This document shows positions 34,784 through 42,673 of a stretch of DNA of 64,000 nt, in pieces. A program made the translations under genes and the position numbers. The notes under the pieces are model-generated. The model searched no databases and had not been told where the DNA came from. It worked only from the letters and a program-made list of their open reading frames with translations. The stretch spans positions 1,674,001 through 1,738,000 of the forward strand of contig JACKHC010000001.1 of assembly GCA_020639235.1 (NCBI GenBank), given 5' to 3'. How positions within the stretch are numbered: position 1 is the first letter of the stretch; every line of letters starts with the position of its first letter. Source of the stretch: Phycisphaeraceae bacterium (lineage in GTDB: Bacteria > Planctomycetota > Phycisphaerae > Phycisphaerales > UBA1924).

Positions 34784-35734
34784 ATGGGCGCGACCGCGAT
34801 TGTTGAGGAGATGGGGCTATTGCGCGAGGCGGGCCGCGCATTCCTTGCGTTTGTGCGCGTGGAGTGCGGTCTCTCGCCCAACACGGCCGACGCCTATGCG
34901 CGGGACCTGCGCGATCTGGACGACGATCTGGCGCTTGGCGGCGTTGCGTCCATCGCCGAGATCACGCCCCGTCACCTGGCCGGGCACATCGCGGCGCTGT
35001 CGTCCCGGAAGAAGATGGCGTCGTCATCGGTAGCGCGTCACCTGGCGACGATGCGCATGTTCTTCAGGTGGATGTTCGCCAATGGAAGGATCGACGCGAA
35101 CCCGACAGAGTGGCTTGAGCGGCCGACCCAGTGGCAGCGCCTCCCGGGTGTCATCTCGCCGGCGAACATGCGGGCCCTCCTGGATGCGCCTCAGCCCGCC
35201 GGCGACGGCTCGGACGCCCACTGCCCGCTCTGGCTCCGTGACCGGGCGATTCTCGAGTTTATGTACGCGTGCGGCCTGCGCGCCTCGGAAGTGGGGGCCC
35301 TGCGGGTCAACGATCTGCACGGCACGCTCGGCGTGATCACCGTTACCGGCAAGGGTGACAAGCAGCGGCTCGTGCCCTTCGGCCGGCCGGCCCAGGAGTC
35401 GCTCGAAGCGTATTTGGAGGACTGCCGCCCGAGTCTGGCCCGCCCCGACGGGCGCGACAAGGGACGGATGTTTCTCTCTCGAACCGGGCGGCCTCTGGAG
35501 CGCGTCGCGGTGTGGCAGATCGTCAAGCGAAACGCCAAGGCGGCGGGGCTCGACGACATCTACCCGCACTTGCTCCGGCATACCTTCGCGACGCACCTCC
35601 TGACGGGGGGCGCGGACCTGCGTGTCGTGCAGGAACTCCTCGGGCACTCCAAGATCTCGACGACGCAGATCTACACGCGTGTCGATCAGCCGCGGCTGAA
35701 GGAGATCCACCAGAAGTTCCACCCGCGCCCTTAG
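34784..35734 (+). CDS. XerC/XerD-like tyrosine recombinase
   Basis: A 316-residue tyrosine site-specific recombinase. The N-terminal SAM-like DNA-binding domain (about 10-110) is followed by the catalytic domain with Arg166 (CGLRASE), Lys190 (GKGDKQR), His262 and Arg265 (HLLRHTFATH), His288 (LGHSKI) and Tyr297 (IYTRV). All six active-site residues are present. Size and the lack of accessory domains fit the housekeeping XerC/D pair that resolves chromosome dimers; which of the two cannot be told. It lies inside the flagellar locus, between divergent flgF and flgI. Confidence 0.93.
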   Translation: MGATAIVEEMGLLREAGRAFLAFVRVECGLSPNTADAYARDLRDLDDDLALGGVASIAEITPRHLAGHIAALSSRKKMASSSVARHLATMRMFFRWMFANGRIDANPTEWLERPTQWQRLPGVISPANMRALLDAPQPAGDGSDAHCPLWLRDRAILEFMYACGLRASEVGALRVNDLHGTLGVITVTGKGDKQRLVPFGRPAQESLEAYLEDCRPSLARPDGRDKGRMFLSRTGRPLERVAVWQIVKRNAKAAGLDDIYPHLLRHTFATHLLTGGADLRVVQELLGHSKISTTQIYTRVDQPRLKEIHQKFHPRP

Positions 35735-35737
35735 CGC

Positions 35738-35751
35738 GGCACGGGTCTTGC
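35738..35751 (+). promoter_or_regulatory. Sigma-54-like promoter upstream of flgI
   Basis: GGCACG-GGTC-TTGC matches the -24/-12 consensus with exact 10-bp spacing between GG and GC. Only the leading T of the -24 element is C. The expected start is near 35763, giving a short leader with a GGAGGA ribosome-binding site before ATG35780. Confidence 0.6.
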
Positions 35752-35779
35752 GTTCTCCACACACAACGGAGGATGCCGT

Positions 35780-36898
35780 ATGACCCGCAAAGCAACAACA
35801 TCATTCATTGCGCTCCTCACGACGATGATCGTGCTCGTCGGCGCAAGTCCTGCGCATGGCGTCACGCTCCAGGAACTCGCGCGACTCGAGGGGCAGGGCG
35901 AGTCCACGGTGTGGGGGCTCGGGCTGGTTGTCGGCCTGAATGGGACGGGCGACTCGGGCTCGGTGCTCCCGCTGGCGCGCCAGGTGGCCGCCCTCATGGA
36001 GGCCGGTGGCAACGCGATCCCCGATATCGAGGAACTCGCCAAGTCGAAGAACATGGCGCTGGTGATGGTGACGGCCAATCTCGATGCCGTCGGGAATCGG
36101 CGCGGCGACAAGGTCAAGTGCCGCGTGCAGGCGTATCACAGCGCCAAGAGTCTGGCGGGCGGGCAGTTGTTCATCACGCCCCTCCGCGGGCCGACCCGGA
36201 ACGACAATGCTGTTTACGCGTACGCCCAGGGGCCATTGGTCGTTGATCCCAACAACCCGACCTCGGCGACGCTCCGCGATGGCACCGGGTCGGGCGCGCA
36301 ACTCGTGCACGACATCTTCATGCCCGTGATCGGCGAGGACTGGACCGTCTCGCTCATCATCAAGCGGCCTTATGCCGGCTGGCCGACCACGCGTCTCGTC
36401 GCGGGGATGATCAATCAGTACCGCCAGGGATTCGCCGAGGATGCGCGCAACATCGCCCGGGCGATCGATGAGCGCACGGTGATCGTGCAGATCCCGCTCG
36501 AGGAGCGCGCCAACTGGGCGAACTTTATGGGCCAGCTGATGGGATCGATCGAGATCGATATCTCGCTGCTCCAGTTGCCCGCCCAGATCATCATCAACGA
36601 GCGGACGGGGAGCATCGTGATGACGGGCGATGTGGAGATCTCCAGCGCCCTGATCGCGCACAAGGACATGGTCATCACGGAGATCACGCCGCCCGTCGTG
36701 CCCACCGCGGCCCGTCCGGAGGTGGATCAGAGCAGTTGGACGGGCATCATCAGGGAGACCTCGGACAGGCGCAAGGCGCGGATCGACGATCTGCTCAACG
36801 CGATGCGCCAACTGGATGTGTCCGTGGAGGACCAGATCGGCATCCTCACCATGCTCCACGAGGCGGGCCAGCTCCACGCGGAACTGGTGATCGAATGA
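35780..36898 (+). CDS. flgI: Flagellar P-ring protein FlgI
   Basis: FlgI forms the periplasmic P ring. The 372-residue product has a signal peptide (cleavage near AHGVT) and then the well-conserved phrases LARLEGQGESTVWGLGLVVGLNGTGDSG, AIPDIEELAKSKNMALVMV and IIINERTGSIVMTGDVEIS. A helical tail (about 330-372) with LLNAMRQLDVSVEDQIGIL extends the usual C-terminus. GGAGGA precedes the ATG. The stop overlaps the flgJ start (ATGA), beginning the rightward flagellar run. Confidence 0.95.
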   Translation: MTRKATTSFIALLTTMIVLVGASPAHGVTLQELARLEGQGESTVWGLGLVVGLNGTGDSGSVLPLARQVAALMEAGGNAIPDIEELAKSKNMALVMVTANLDAVGNRRGDKVKCRVQAYHSAKSLAGGQLFITPLRGPTRNDNAVYAYAQGPLVVDPNNPTSATLRDGTGSGAQLVHDIFMPVIGEDWTVSLIIKRPYAGWPTTRLVAGMINQYRQGFAEDARNIARAIDERTVIVQIPLEERANWANFMGQLMGSIEIDISLLQLPAQIIINERTGSIVMTGDVEISSALIAHKDMVITEITPPVVPTAARPEVDQSSWTGIIRETSDRRKARIDDLLNAMRQLDVSVEDQIGILTMLHEAGQLHAELVIE

Positions 36899-37341
36899 CC
36901 GCCGGCGGAGCCATCACCGGGCTGGGCTCTCTCTCGGCGTCATCGCCGATGGCGGCGGCGCGGACGGTCGACTCGCCAGACGATGTCGGTGTGTTCCGCT
37001 CGGTCCTCGGTCGCGCCGTCAGGCAGGGCGATCAGGAGCGTCAGGTGCGCGAGGCGGCGGAGGAGCTCGTCTCGATCGCCATGATTCAACCGATCCTCGC
37101 CGAGATGCGTGCGTCGAACAACGCCGCCCCACCGTTTGCACCGGGGCCGTACGAGAAGCAGTTCGGAACGCTGATGGATGCGGAAGTCTCGCGACGCCTC
37201 GTGAAGGCGCAGAACTTCCCGCTGGTGGATCGTCTGGCACGCGATCTGCTCAGAGTCTCGCAGACCACGGAGGGTTCAAGCGATGACGCAGGCCAGGGTC
37301 AGTCAAAGGACCGGGACAGCGCAGGAACAGAGCGTGCTTGA
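36895..37341 (+). CDS. flgJ: FlgJ-type rod-binding protein (no muramidase domain)
   Basis: A 148-residue protein containing the rod-binding domain of FlgJ. Residues 48-125 read AAEELVSIAMIQPILAEMR...QFGTLMDAEVSRRLVKAQNFPLVDRLARDLL, matching the rod-binding family. The C-terminal peptidoglycan hydrolase domain found in enterobacterial FlgJ is absent, so a separate enzyme must open the wall. ATGA overlap with flgI and a 59-nt overlap with the next gene show dense packing. Confidence 0.85.
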   Translation: MTAGGAITGLGSLSASSPMAAARTVDSPDDVGVFRSVLGRAVRQGDQERQVREAAEELVSIAMIQPILAEMRASNNAAPPFAPGPYEKQFGTLMDAEVSRRLVKAQNFPLVDRLARDLLRVSQTTEGSSDDAGQGQSKDRDSAGTERA

Positions 37342-37840
37342 CGGCCCGCTCGGCGAACTCGAGCAGATTCTGCGCGAGATGATCGTTCACCATGAGCACC
37401 TCGCCGATCTGTCGGTCGTGCATCACGACGCGATGCGCCGCGCCGATACCGAAGCGCTGGGCTCGTGCATCCAGGCCGAGAACGAGATCGTCCAGCAGAT
37501 CGCCAACACCGAGAAGAAGCGCATCCGCGTTGTCGGCGCGCTGGCGGCCCACTTCGGATCGCCCGCCAAGAACCAAACGAGACTCTCCTGGATCGCCGAG
37601 CGCTGCCCCGACGCCGCGCGGAAACGCCTGGAAACGCTTACCGATCGCCTGACCAAGACCATCAAGACACTCCAGGAGCGGAACGCCGTCGTGCAGGCCG
37701 CCGCCGAGACGCTGGCGCGCCACATGAACGGCATCCGCAAGCAGATCAGCGCGACCCTCAATCATGCCAAGACCTACGGGCGCAAGGGCGCTGTTGACGC
37801 CGGTCCGAGTGTGATCTCGGCCGTTGATATCCGCAGCTAA
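37283..37840 (+). CDS. flgN: FlgN-like flagellar export chaperone
   Basis: A 185-residue, mostly helical protein of the FlgN type, which escorts hook-associated proteins FlgK and FlgL to the export gate. Long heptad-rich helices (about 20-60 and 105-150) and ERNAVVQAAAETLARHMNGIRK fit the family; sequence identity with FlgN is otherwise low, as is usual. GGAGGG precedes the ATG by 8 nt, supporting the start inside flgJ. Position immediately before flgK is the strongest argument. Confidence 0.78.
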   Translation: MTQARVSQRTGTAQEQSVLDGPLGELEQILREMIVHHEHLADLSVVHHDAMRRADTEALGSCIQAENEIVQQIANTEKKRIRVVGALAAHFGSPAKNQTRLSWIAERCPDAARKRLETLTDRLTKTIKTLQERNAVVQAAAETLARHMNGIRKQISATLNHAKTYGRKGAVDAGPSVISAVDIRS

Positions 37841-37863
37841 CGGAAGGGATCACGGAGCGAACC

Positions 37864-39600
37864 ATGTCCCTCGGCGGCTCACTACTCATCGGGCAATCGG
37901 CGCTGACCGCCAGTCAGATCGCGCTGCAGGTCGCGGGCAATAACATCGCCAACGCGTCCACGCCCGGATTCACGCGCCAGGTGGCGCACCTATCGACCGT
38001 CCGCGGTCGCCAGGTGAACACCGGCACGTTCGTCGGGCGCGGCGTGCAGGTAGCGGGCGTCAACCGCGCTATCGATGAGGCGCTCGTGCAGCGCCTTCGC
38101 AATGCTCGCTCCGATACCGCCGCCGCCCAGACGCAGCAGCAGGCACTCTCGCAGATCGAGTCGCTCCTCAACGAACTCTCCGGGTCCGACCTCTCCACGC
38201 AGTTGTCCGAGTTCTTCAACGCCTTTTCGGAGATGGCCAACTCGCCCGGATCGTCCGTCACGCGCGCTACCGTCGTGGAGCAGGGGGCGGCGCTCTCGTC
38301 CTTCGTGCGCGAAATGCGCTCCCAGCTGACGCGCCAGCAGCAGCAGGTGGACACGCAGATCCGCATCGCCACCGAACGCGCCGACACGCTGCTCTCGCAG
38401 GTCGCCGAACTGAATCTCGCGGTGACGGACGCAGAACTGGGCGGCTTGTCGTCGGAGGAGGGGAATCTCCGCGATCAGCGCGACGCGATCATCTCCGAAC
38501 TCGCCGATATGATGGACATCACCGTGCTCGAGCAGGACTCCGGCGCGGTGGACATCCTCGTCGGCTCAACACCAGTGGTGTTCGCGGGCACATCGCGCGG
38601 CCTGCAGACCATCGTCCGGACGGTCGACGGCGCACCGGAACTCCGGGTCGCCACGAAACTCAATCAGGAAGAGATCAACATCGAGGGCGGGCGGATCGGC
38701 GGCTTCCTCGCCCAGCGGGACGGGCCCATCGGGCAGACCATCGACTCGCTCGACGATCTCGCATCGGCGCTCATCTTCGAGGTCAACCGCGCGCACTCGC
38801 AGGGCCGCCCCGGTATCGGGCTACGCGACGCCACCGGGTGGCTCCGCGTTCCCGCGGCGGATCAGGTCCTGGCGCTCAATGACCCCAACAACGAGACCCT
38901 CGCCGATCTGCCATTCGGCCCGAGCAACGGCTCATTCCGAGTCGTCATCACGGACCAGTCCGGCAACCGCCACGAGGACATTATCCAGGTCGATCTCGAC
39001 GGCATCGATAACACGGGCGCGTCGGGCTTCTCCGACGACATGACCATGACCGACCTCGTCAACGCGCTCGATGCGATCGCGAACCTGAATGCCGAGATCA
39101 CGCCGAGCGGCCAACTCCGCGTCTACACGGACACGGGGTACGAGGTCAGTTTCCGCGACGACACCTCCGGCGTGCTGGCGACGTTCGGCATCAACACCTA
39201 CTTCCAGGGCGCCGACGCGACCGACATCGCCGTCCGCGCCGACCTCCGCGACAACCCCGACAGGCTTGTCGTCGGGCACGAGCACGGCACGAACGAGAAC
39301 GCGCTGGCGATCGCCAACCTTCGGGAGGCGGGTGTCGAGTCGCTCTCGGGCGAGTCGCTCACCGGCGCGTGGCTCAAGACCGTCGATCGCGTTTCGGTGC
39401 AGGCGAACTCCGCCAATGCCAGGGCCGAGGCGCTGGCGACCGTGCAGCAGAGTCTCGAAGCCCAGCAGGCCGCGGTCTCGGGCGTCAGTCTCGACGAAGA
39501 AGCGATCAATCTCATCAACTACCAGCAGCAGTATCAGGGCGCGGCCCGGTTCATCTCCGTGGTCAACGAACTCACACAGGTCCTCCTCAATCTGGTCTGA
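37864..39600 (+). CDS. flgK: Flagellar hook-associated protein 1 FlgK
   Basis: FlgK forms the first hook-filament junction. The 578-residue product starts with GGSLLIGQSALTASQIALQVAGNNIANASTPGFTRQ, shows the FlgK/FlgG-like LNELSGSDLSTQLSEFFNAFSEMANSP and the domain phrase NLRDQRDAIISELADMM, and ends SLDEEAINLINYQQQYQGAARFISVVNELTQVLLNLV. Length is near the common 550. It is followed 6 nt later by flgL. Confidence 0.95.
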   Translation: MSLGGSLLIGQSALTASQIALQVAGNNIANASTPGFTRQVAHLSTVRGRQVNTGTFVGRGVQVAGVNRAIDEALVQRLRNARSDTAAAQTQQQALSQIESLLNELSGSDLSTQLSEFFNAFSEMANSPGSSVTRATVVEQGAALSSFVREMRSQLTRQQQQVDTQIRIATERADTLLSQVAELNLAVTDAELGGLSSEEGNLRDQRDAIISELADMMDITVLEQDSGAVDILVGSTPVVFAGTSRGLQTIVRTVDGAPELRVATKLNQEEINIEGGRIGGFLAQRDGPIGQTIDSLDDLASALIFEVNRAHSQGRPGIGLRDATGWLRVPAADQVLALNDPNNETLADLPFGPSNGSFRVVITDQSGNRHEDIIQVDLDGIDNTGASGFSDDMTMTDLVNALDAIANLNAEITPSGQLRVYTDTGYEVSFRDDTSGVLATFGINTYFQGADATDIAVRADLRDNPDRLVVGHEHGTNENALAIANLREAGVESLSGESLTGAWLKTVDRVSVQANSANARAEALATVQQSLEAQQAAVSGVSLDEEAINLINYQQQYQGAARFISVVNELTQVLLNLV

Positions 39601-39606
39601 AATGCC

Positions 39607-41640
39607 ATGAGCGCTATCCCATCAGGCATCTCCCGTGTCCCCAACCTCCTCGCCTCGCAGGTGTCGCTGCGCAACATCACCTCGACCAACCTGCAACTCC
39701 TGCGCCTCCAGGAGCAACTCTCGACGCAGAGGCGCATCAACCGCCCGAGCGACGACGCCATTGGGGCGTCGATCGTCTCGCTCTTCGACCAGTCCATCGA
39801 GCGGTCGGGCCAGCGTTCGCGCAACCTTGATCACGCCGGTTCCACGCTCGGCACCATCGACGCCATCCTGGGCAACATCACCGACTCATTGCGCGAGTCA
39901 CAGACCATCGCGTCCTCGCAGGTCGGCATCGGCGCCGACGACGAGACACGCGCCCAGCAGGCCAGCGTCGTCGACACCATCATCAACTCGATGTTCACCG
40001 AGATGAACCGCGACTTCGCCGGGCTGCACCTCTTCGCCGGTGGACGCACCGCGACGCGGGCCGTCGAGTCGTTCAACGGCGGCTTCCGGTACATGGGCGA
40101 TCAGTCCGGGCTTTTCACCGATCTCGGCTCGGCGATCGACTTCCCGATCACGCTCTCGGGCGACTCGGTCGCCGGTTCGCTCTCGGCGCGCGTGGAGAGC
40201 GATGTCGATCTCGACCCGCAACTGACGACCAACACCCTTGTTCGCAACCTCCGCGGCCCCGCCGAGGCGCTCCAGGGACAACTGGGAACCATGAATGTCA
40301 CCATCAACGATGGCGTCACCGACACCGTCGTACAGGTCGATCTCTCGGAGGCCGAAACGATGGGCGATGTGCTCGACAAGATCGAGTCCGCCATCCGCAC
40401 CGCCGACCCCGCGGCGCTCTCCGGGGCGTATCCGACGGGCGTGACGCTCGCGGGAAATCGGGTCTCGGTCAATGTCGGCGCACCGACGCACACCATCACC
40501 TTCCAGGACGGCCCCGTCGGCACGACCGCCACCGCGCTCGGGCTCGACAACTTCAACTACAACACAGCGAACTTCGTCAACGCGATCGTGACCACCGACC
40601 TCGATCCGGCGCTGAGCGACGATGTGGTCCTCGGCGACCTGACCCCCGCGGGGGGCATGGTCTACGGCGACATCATCATCCGCAACGGCGGGCTCCAGGG
40701 CATCCTCACGACGACCGCCACCATGACCGTCGGCGAACTACGCGAAGAAGTGGCCCGCCTCAACATCGGCGTCCGCGTCGATATCAACGAGAACAACAAC
40801 ACGATCAACTTCGTGAATGAGGTCGCCGGCACCATCATGAGCGTCGCCGAGAGCGTCGCCTCCGGGCCCGCAACAGCGTTGGGCGTGCGCACAACCCGTG
40901 CCACGACGCTGCTGAGCGATTTCAATCACGGGCGGGGCGTCGAGATCGCCGATGGGCGCACCGACCCCACGACCGGGCTGCCCGATCCGAACCGCAACGT
41001 CGATTTCCGGGTGACCCTTTCGGACGGCTCGACATTCGATGTCGACCTGACGCCTTCAGATATCGCCAATGTGCAGACTGTCGTTGCGGCGATCAACGCC
41101 GCTTCGGGGGGCTTGGGCGGGTTCGTCGCCGATGTCGATCCCACGACCAATGGCATCCGCTTCACGGACACGGCCGGCGGCGCGAACCCGATCTCCGTGA
41201 CATCGCTGAATGGGTACGCCGCCGAGGACCTGGGGCTGCTTGACGGCAATACCGGTGTCGGTCCCCCCGCGCTGCTGGTCGGTTCGGATCGCGCCGGCGT
41301 ACGAGTCAACTCGGTTTTCTCGACGCTCATCGATCTTCGCGAGTCGTTGACGACCAACGACTCGCGTGGCATCACATTTGCGGGAGAGCGTCTCCAGACG
41401 GACCTCGATCGCCTGTCGTCCTCCCGCGCTCTAGTCGGGTCGCGGACACGCCAGGTCGAGCGGGAGCAGGTCCGCCTCGAGGACACGACCTTGCTGGATA
41501 CATCGCTCAAGTCGCAGCTGCAGGACCTCGACTTCGTCGAGGGCGCGACGCGCTTGAGTCTCTTGCAGACCCAGTTGCAGGCGGGGCTGACCGTCACCGC
41601 GCAGAACTCGGGTCTCTCGTTGCTCAACTTCCTGGGCTAG
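39607..41640 (+). CDS. flgL: Flagellar hook-associated protein 3 FlgL, enlarged
   Basis: FlgL forms the second hook-filament junction. N-terminal ITSTNLQLLRLQEQLSTQRRINRPSDDAIGASIVSLFDQ and C-terminal RLSLLQTQLQAGLTVTAQNSGLSLLNFLG are FlgL/flagellin terminal helices. At 677 residues it is about twice the usual size. The extra central region (about 190-580) contains repeated IN-type motifs such as LGDVLDKIESAIR, TVGELREEVARLN and IANVQTVVAAINAAS, so surface domains have expanded. FlgN, encoded upstream, is the expected chaperone. Confidence 0.9.
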   Translation: MSAIPSGISRVPNLLASQVSLRNITSTNLQLLRLQEQLSTQRRINRPSDDAIGASIVSLFDQSIERSGQRSRNLDHAGSTLGTIDAILGNITDSLRESQTIASSQVGIGADDETRAQQASVVDTIINSMFTEMNRDFAGLHLFAGGRTATRAVESFNGGFRYMGDQSGLFTDLGSAIDFPITLSGDSVAGSLSARVESDVDLDPQLTTNTLVRNLRGPAEALQGQLGTMNVTINDGVTDTVVQVDLSEAETMGDVLDKIESAIRTADPAALSGAYPTGVTLAGNRVSVNVGAPTHTITFQDGPVGTTATALGLDNFNYNTANFVNAIVTTDLDPALSDDVVLGDLTPAGGMVYGDIIIRNGGLQGILTTTATMTVGELREEVARLNIGVRVDINENNNTINFVNEVAGTIMSVAESVASGPATALGVRTTRATTLLSDFNHGRGVEIADGRTDPTTGLPDPNRNVDFRVTLSDGSTFDVDLTPSDIANVQTVVAAINAASGGLGGFVADVDPTTNGIRFTDTAGGANPISVTSLNGYAAEDLGLLDGNTGVGPPALLVGSDRAGVRVNSVFSTLIDLRESLTTNDSRGITFAGERLQTDLDRLSSSRALVGSRTRQVEREQVRLEDTTLLDTSLKSQLQDLDFVEGATRLSLLQTQLQAGLTVTAQNSGLSLLNFLG

Positions 41641-41745
41641 GGCCCGGGGTTGGGATTGGAGCGGCGTCCGGACCGGCCGGGCGTCGCGCGACAGGAAGTC
41701 GCCCGTCGGGGTTGACGGGCCGGCCAGGAAGGTTGGCGCCGGTTT

Positions 41746-41759
41746 GATTCGGAGGAATC
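41746..41759 (+). promoter_or_regulatory. SD-containing hairpin before fliW, GGA in loop
   Basis: GATTC (41746-41750) pairs with GAATC (41755-41759) around loop GGAG, so the Shine-Dalgarno sequence sits in the hairpin loop 3 nt before the ATG. This is the arrangement bound by CsrA. Confidence 0.5.
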
Positions 41760-41761
41760 CG

Positions 41762-42208
41762 ATGGAAGTCCGTACGACAAGGTTTGGGACACTCGAGATC
41801 GCGCCCGAGCGCATCATCAAGTTCCCCAAGGGTCTGCTGGGGTTTGAGTCGTTCACCCAGTTCTGCCTGCTTCAACCGAATGACGACGCCTGTTTCTACT
41901 GGCTCCAGTCGCTCGATGATCCGGCGCTGGCGTTCGTCGTCACCGATCCGAACATGTTCGTCCCCGAGTTCGCGGTCCCGATCCGCGAAGAGCAGGCCGA
42001 GTCGCTCGGACTGGCCAAGCTCGAGGATGCCCAGATCTTCGTGATCGTCAACAAGATCAGCAACAAGCTGACGGCCAACATGCAGGGCCCGCTCGTGGTC
42101 AATACGGTCGCCCGCGTCGCCGAGCAGTTCGTGCTCGCCGAGAAGAAGTGGACGACGCGCCACGAACTGATGACGATCACCGAACCCGCGGCCAAGGCCT
42201 CGGCGTAA
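41762..42208 (+). CDS. fliW: Flagellar assembly factor FliW
   Basis: FliW binds free flagellin and inhibits CsrA, linking flagellin translation to export. The 148-residue product has the family phrases FGTLEIAPERIIKFPKGLLGFESFTQF, LQSLDDPALAFVV and NKLTANMQGPLVVNTVARVAEQFVL. ATG41762 is chosen since GGAGGA lies just upstream. A hairpin with that sequence in its loop suggests CsrA control of fliW itself. csrA follows 120 nt downstream. Confidence 0.95.
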   Translation: MEVRTTRFGTLEIAPERIIKFPKGLLGFESFTQFCLLQPNDDACFYWLQSLDDPALAFVVTDPNMFVPEFAVPIREEQAESLGLAKLEDAQIFVIVNKISNKLTANMQGPLVVNTVARVAEQFVLAEKKWTTRHELMTITEPAAKASA

Positions 42209-42328
42209 ACGAAACGAACGCGTCGGCGCCCGACGCGATGACATACGAATCACGCGCCCGCGGGACGGATCCCGCGACGTTCCCACGCCCGACGGTGTGG
42301 GCGCAGGCGCACGGAAGGAGCCGAACCC

Positions 42329-42643
42329 ATGCTGGTCCTATCCCGACAGCGTGACGAGACAATTATGATCGGCGACGACATCGAGATCACCGTCGTCGAT
42401 ATCAGGCGGGACAAGGTCCGCCTGGGCATCAACGCCCCATCGAGAATCGCCGTGCACCGCAAGGAGGTGTACGAGGCGATCCGCACCGAGAACGAGCAGG
42501 CAGCCCGCGCCGCAGGCGAAGGGCTCGCAGAAGTCGCAAGCACCGTCAGGCCCGCCGTCAAGGGGCGTCGCACGAACGCCCAGGCAAACCTGTTGACCGA
42601 CTCCACGAACGCCAAGGCCGACGATCATCGGCGGACCGCTTAA
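42329..42643 (+). CDS. csrA: Carbon storage regulator CsrA with C-terminal extension
   Basis: CsrA is a dimeric RNA-binding protein that blocks translation by binding GGA in hairpin loops. The first 60 residues are canonical: MLVLSRQRDETIMIGDDIEI and RLGINAPSRIAVHRKEVYEAI, with RNA-contact residues Leu4, Arg6 and Arg44. The total of 104 residues exceeds the usual 60-75; the extra tail is polar and probably disordered. The leader has ACGGAAGGAG before the ATG, so autoregulation is possible. Placement between fliW and a flagellin gene fits the FliW-CsrA-flagellin switch described in Bacillus subtilis. Confidence 0.97.
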   Translation: MLVLSRQRDETIMIGDDIEITVVDIRRDKVRLGINAPSRIAVHRKEVYEAIRTENEQAARAAGEGLAEVASTVRPAVKGRRTNAQANLLTDSTNAKADDHRRTA

Positions 42644-42654
42644 GGCCCAAGGGA

Positions 42655-42672
42655 ACAATCACGGAGGATTGT
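42655..42672 (+). promoter_or_regulatory. CsrA-type hairpin over the first flagellin SD
   Basis: ACAATC (42655-42660) and GATTGT (42667-42672) form a perfect 6-bp stem around the hexaloop ACGGAG. The loop has the ANGGA core bound by CsrA and includes part of the Shine-Dalgarno sequence; the ATG begins 2 nt later. Confidence 0.75.
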
Positions 42673-42673
42673 C

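Noticed and set aside
36895..37840. flgJ/flgN overlap as a frameshifted single gene
   Set aside because: Both reading frames have their own ribosome-binding signals and recognisable domains; the 59-nt overlap is real packing.
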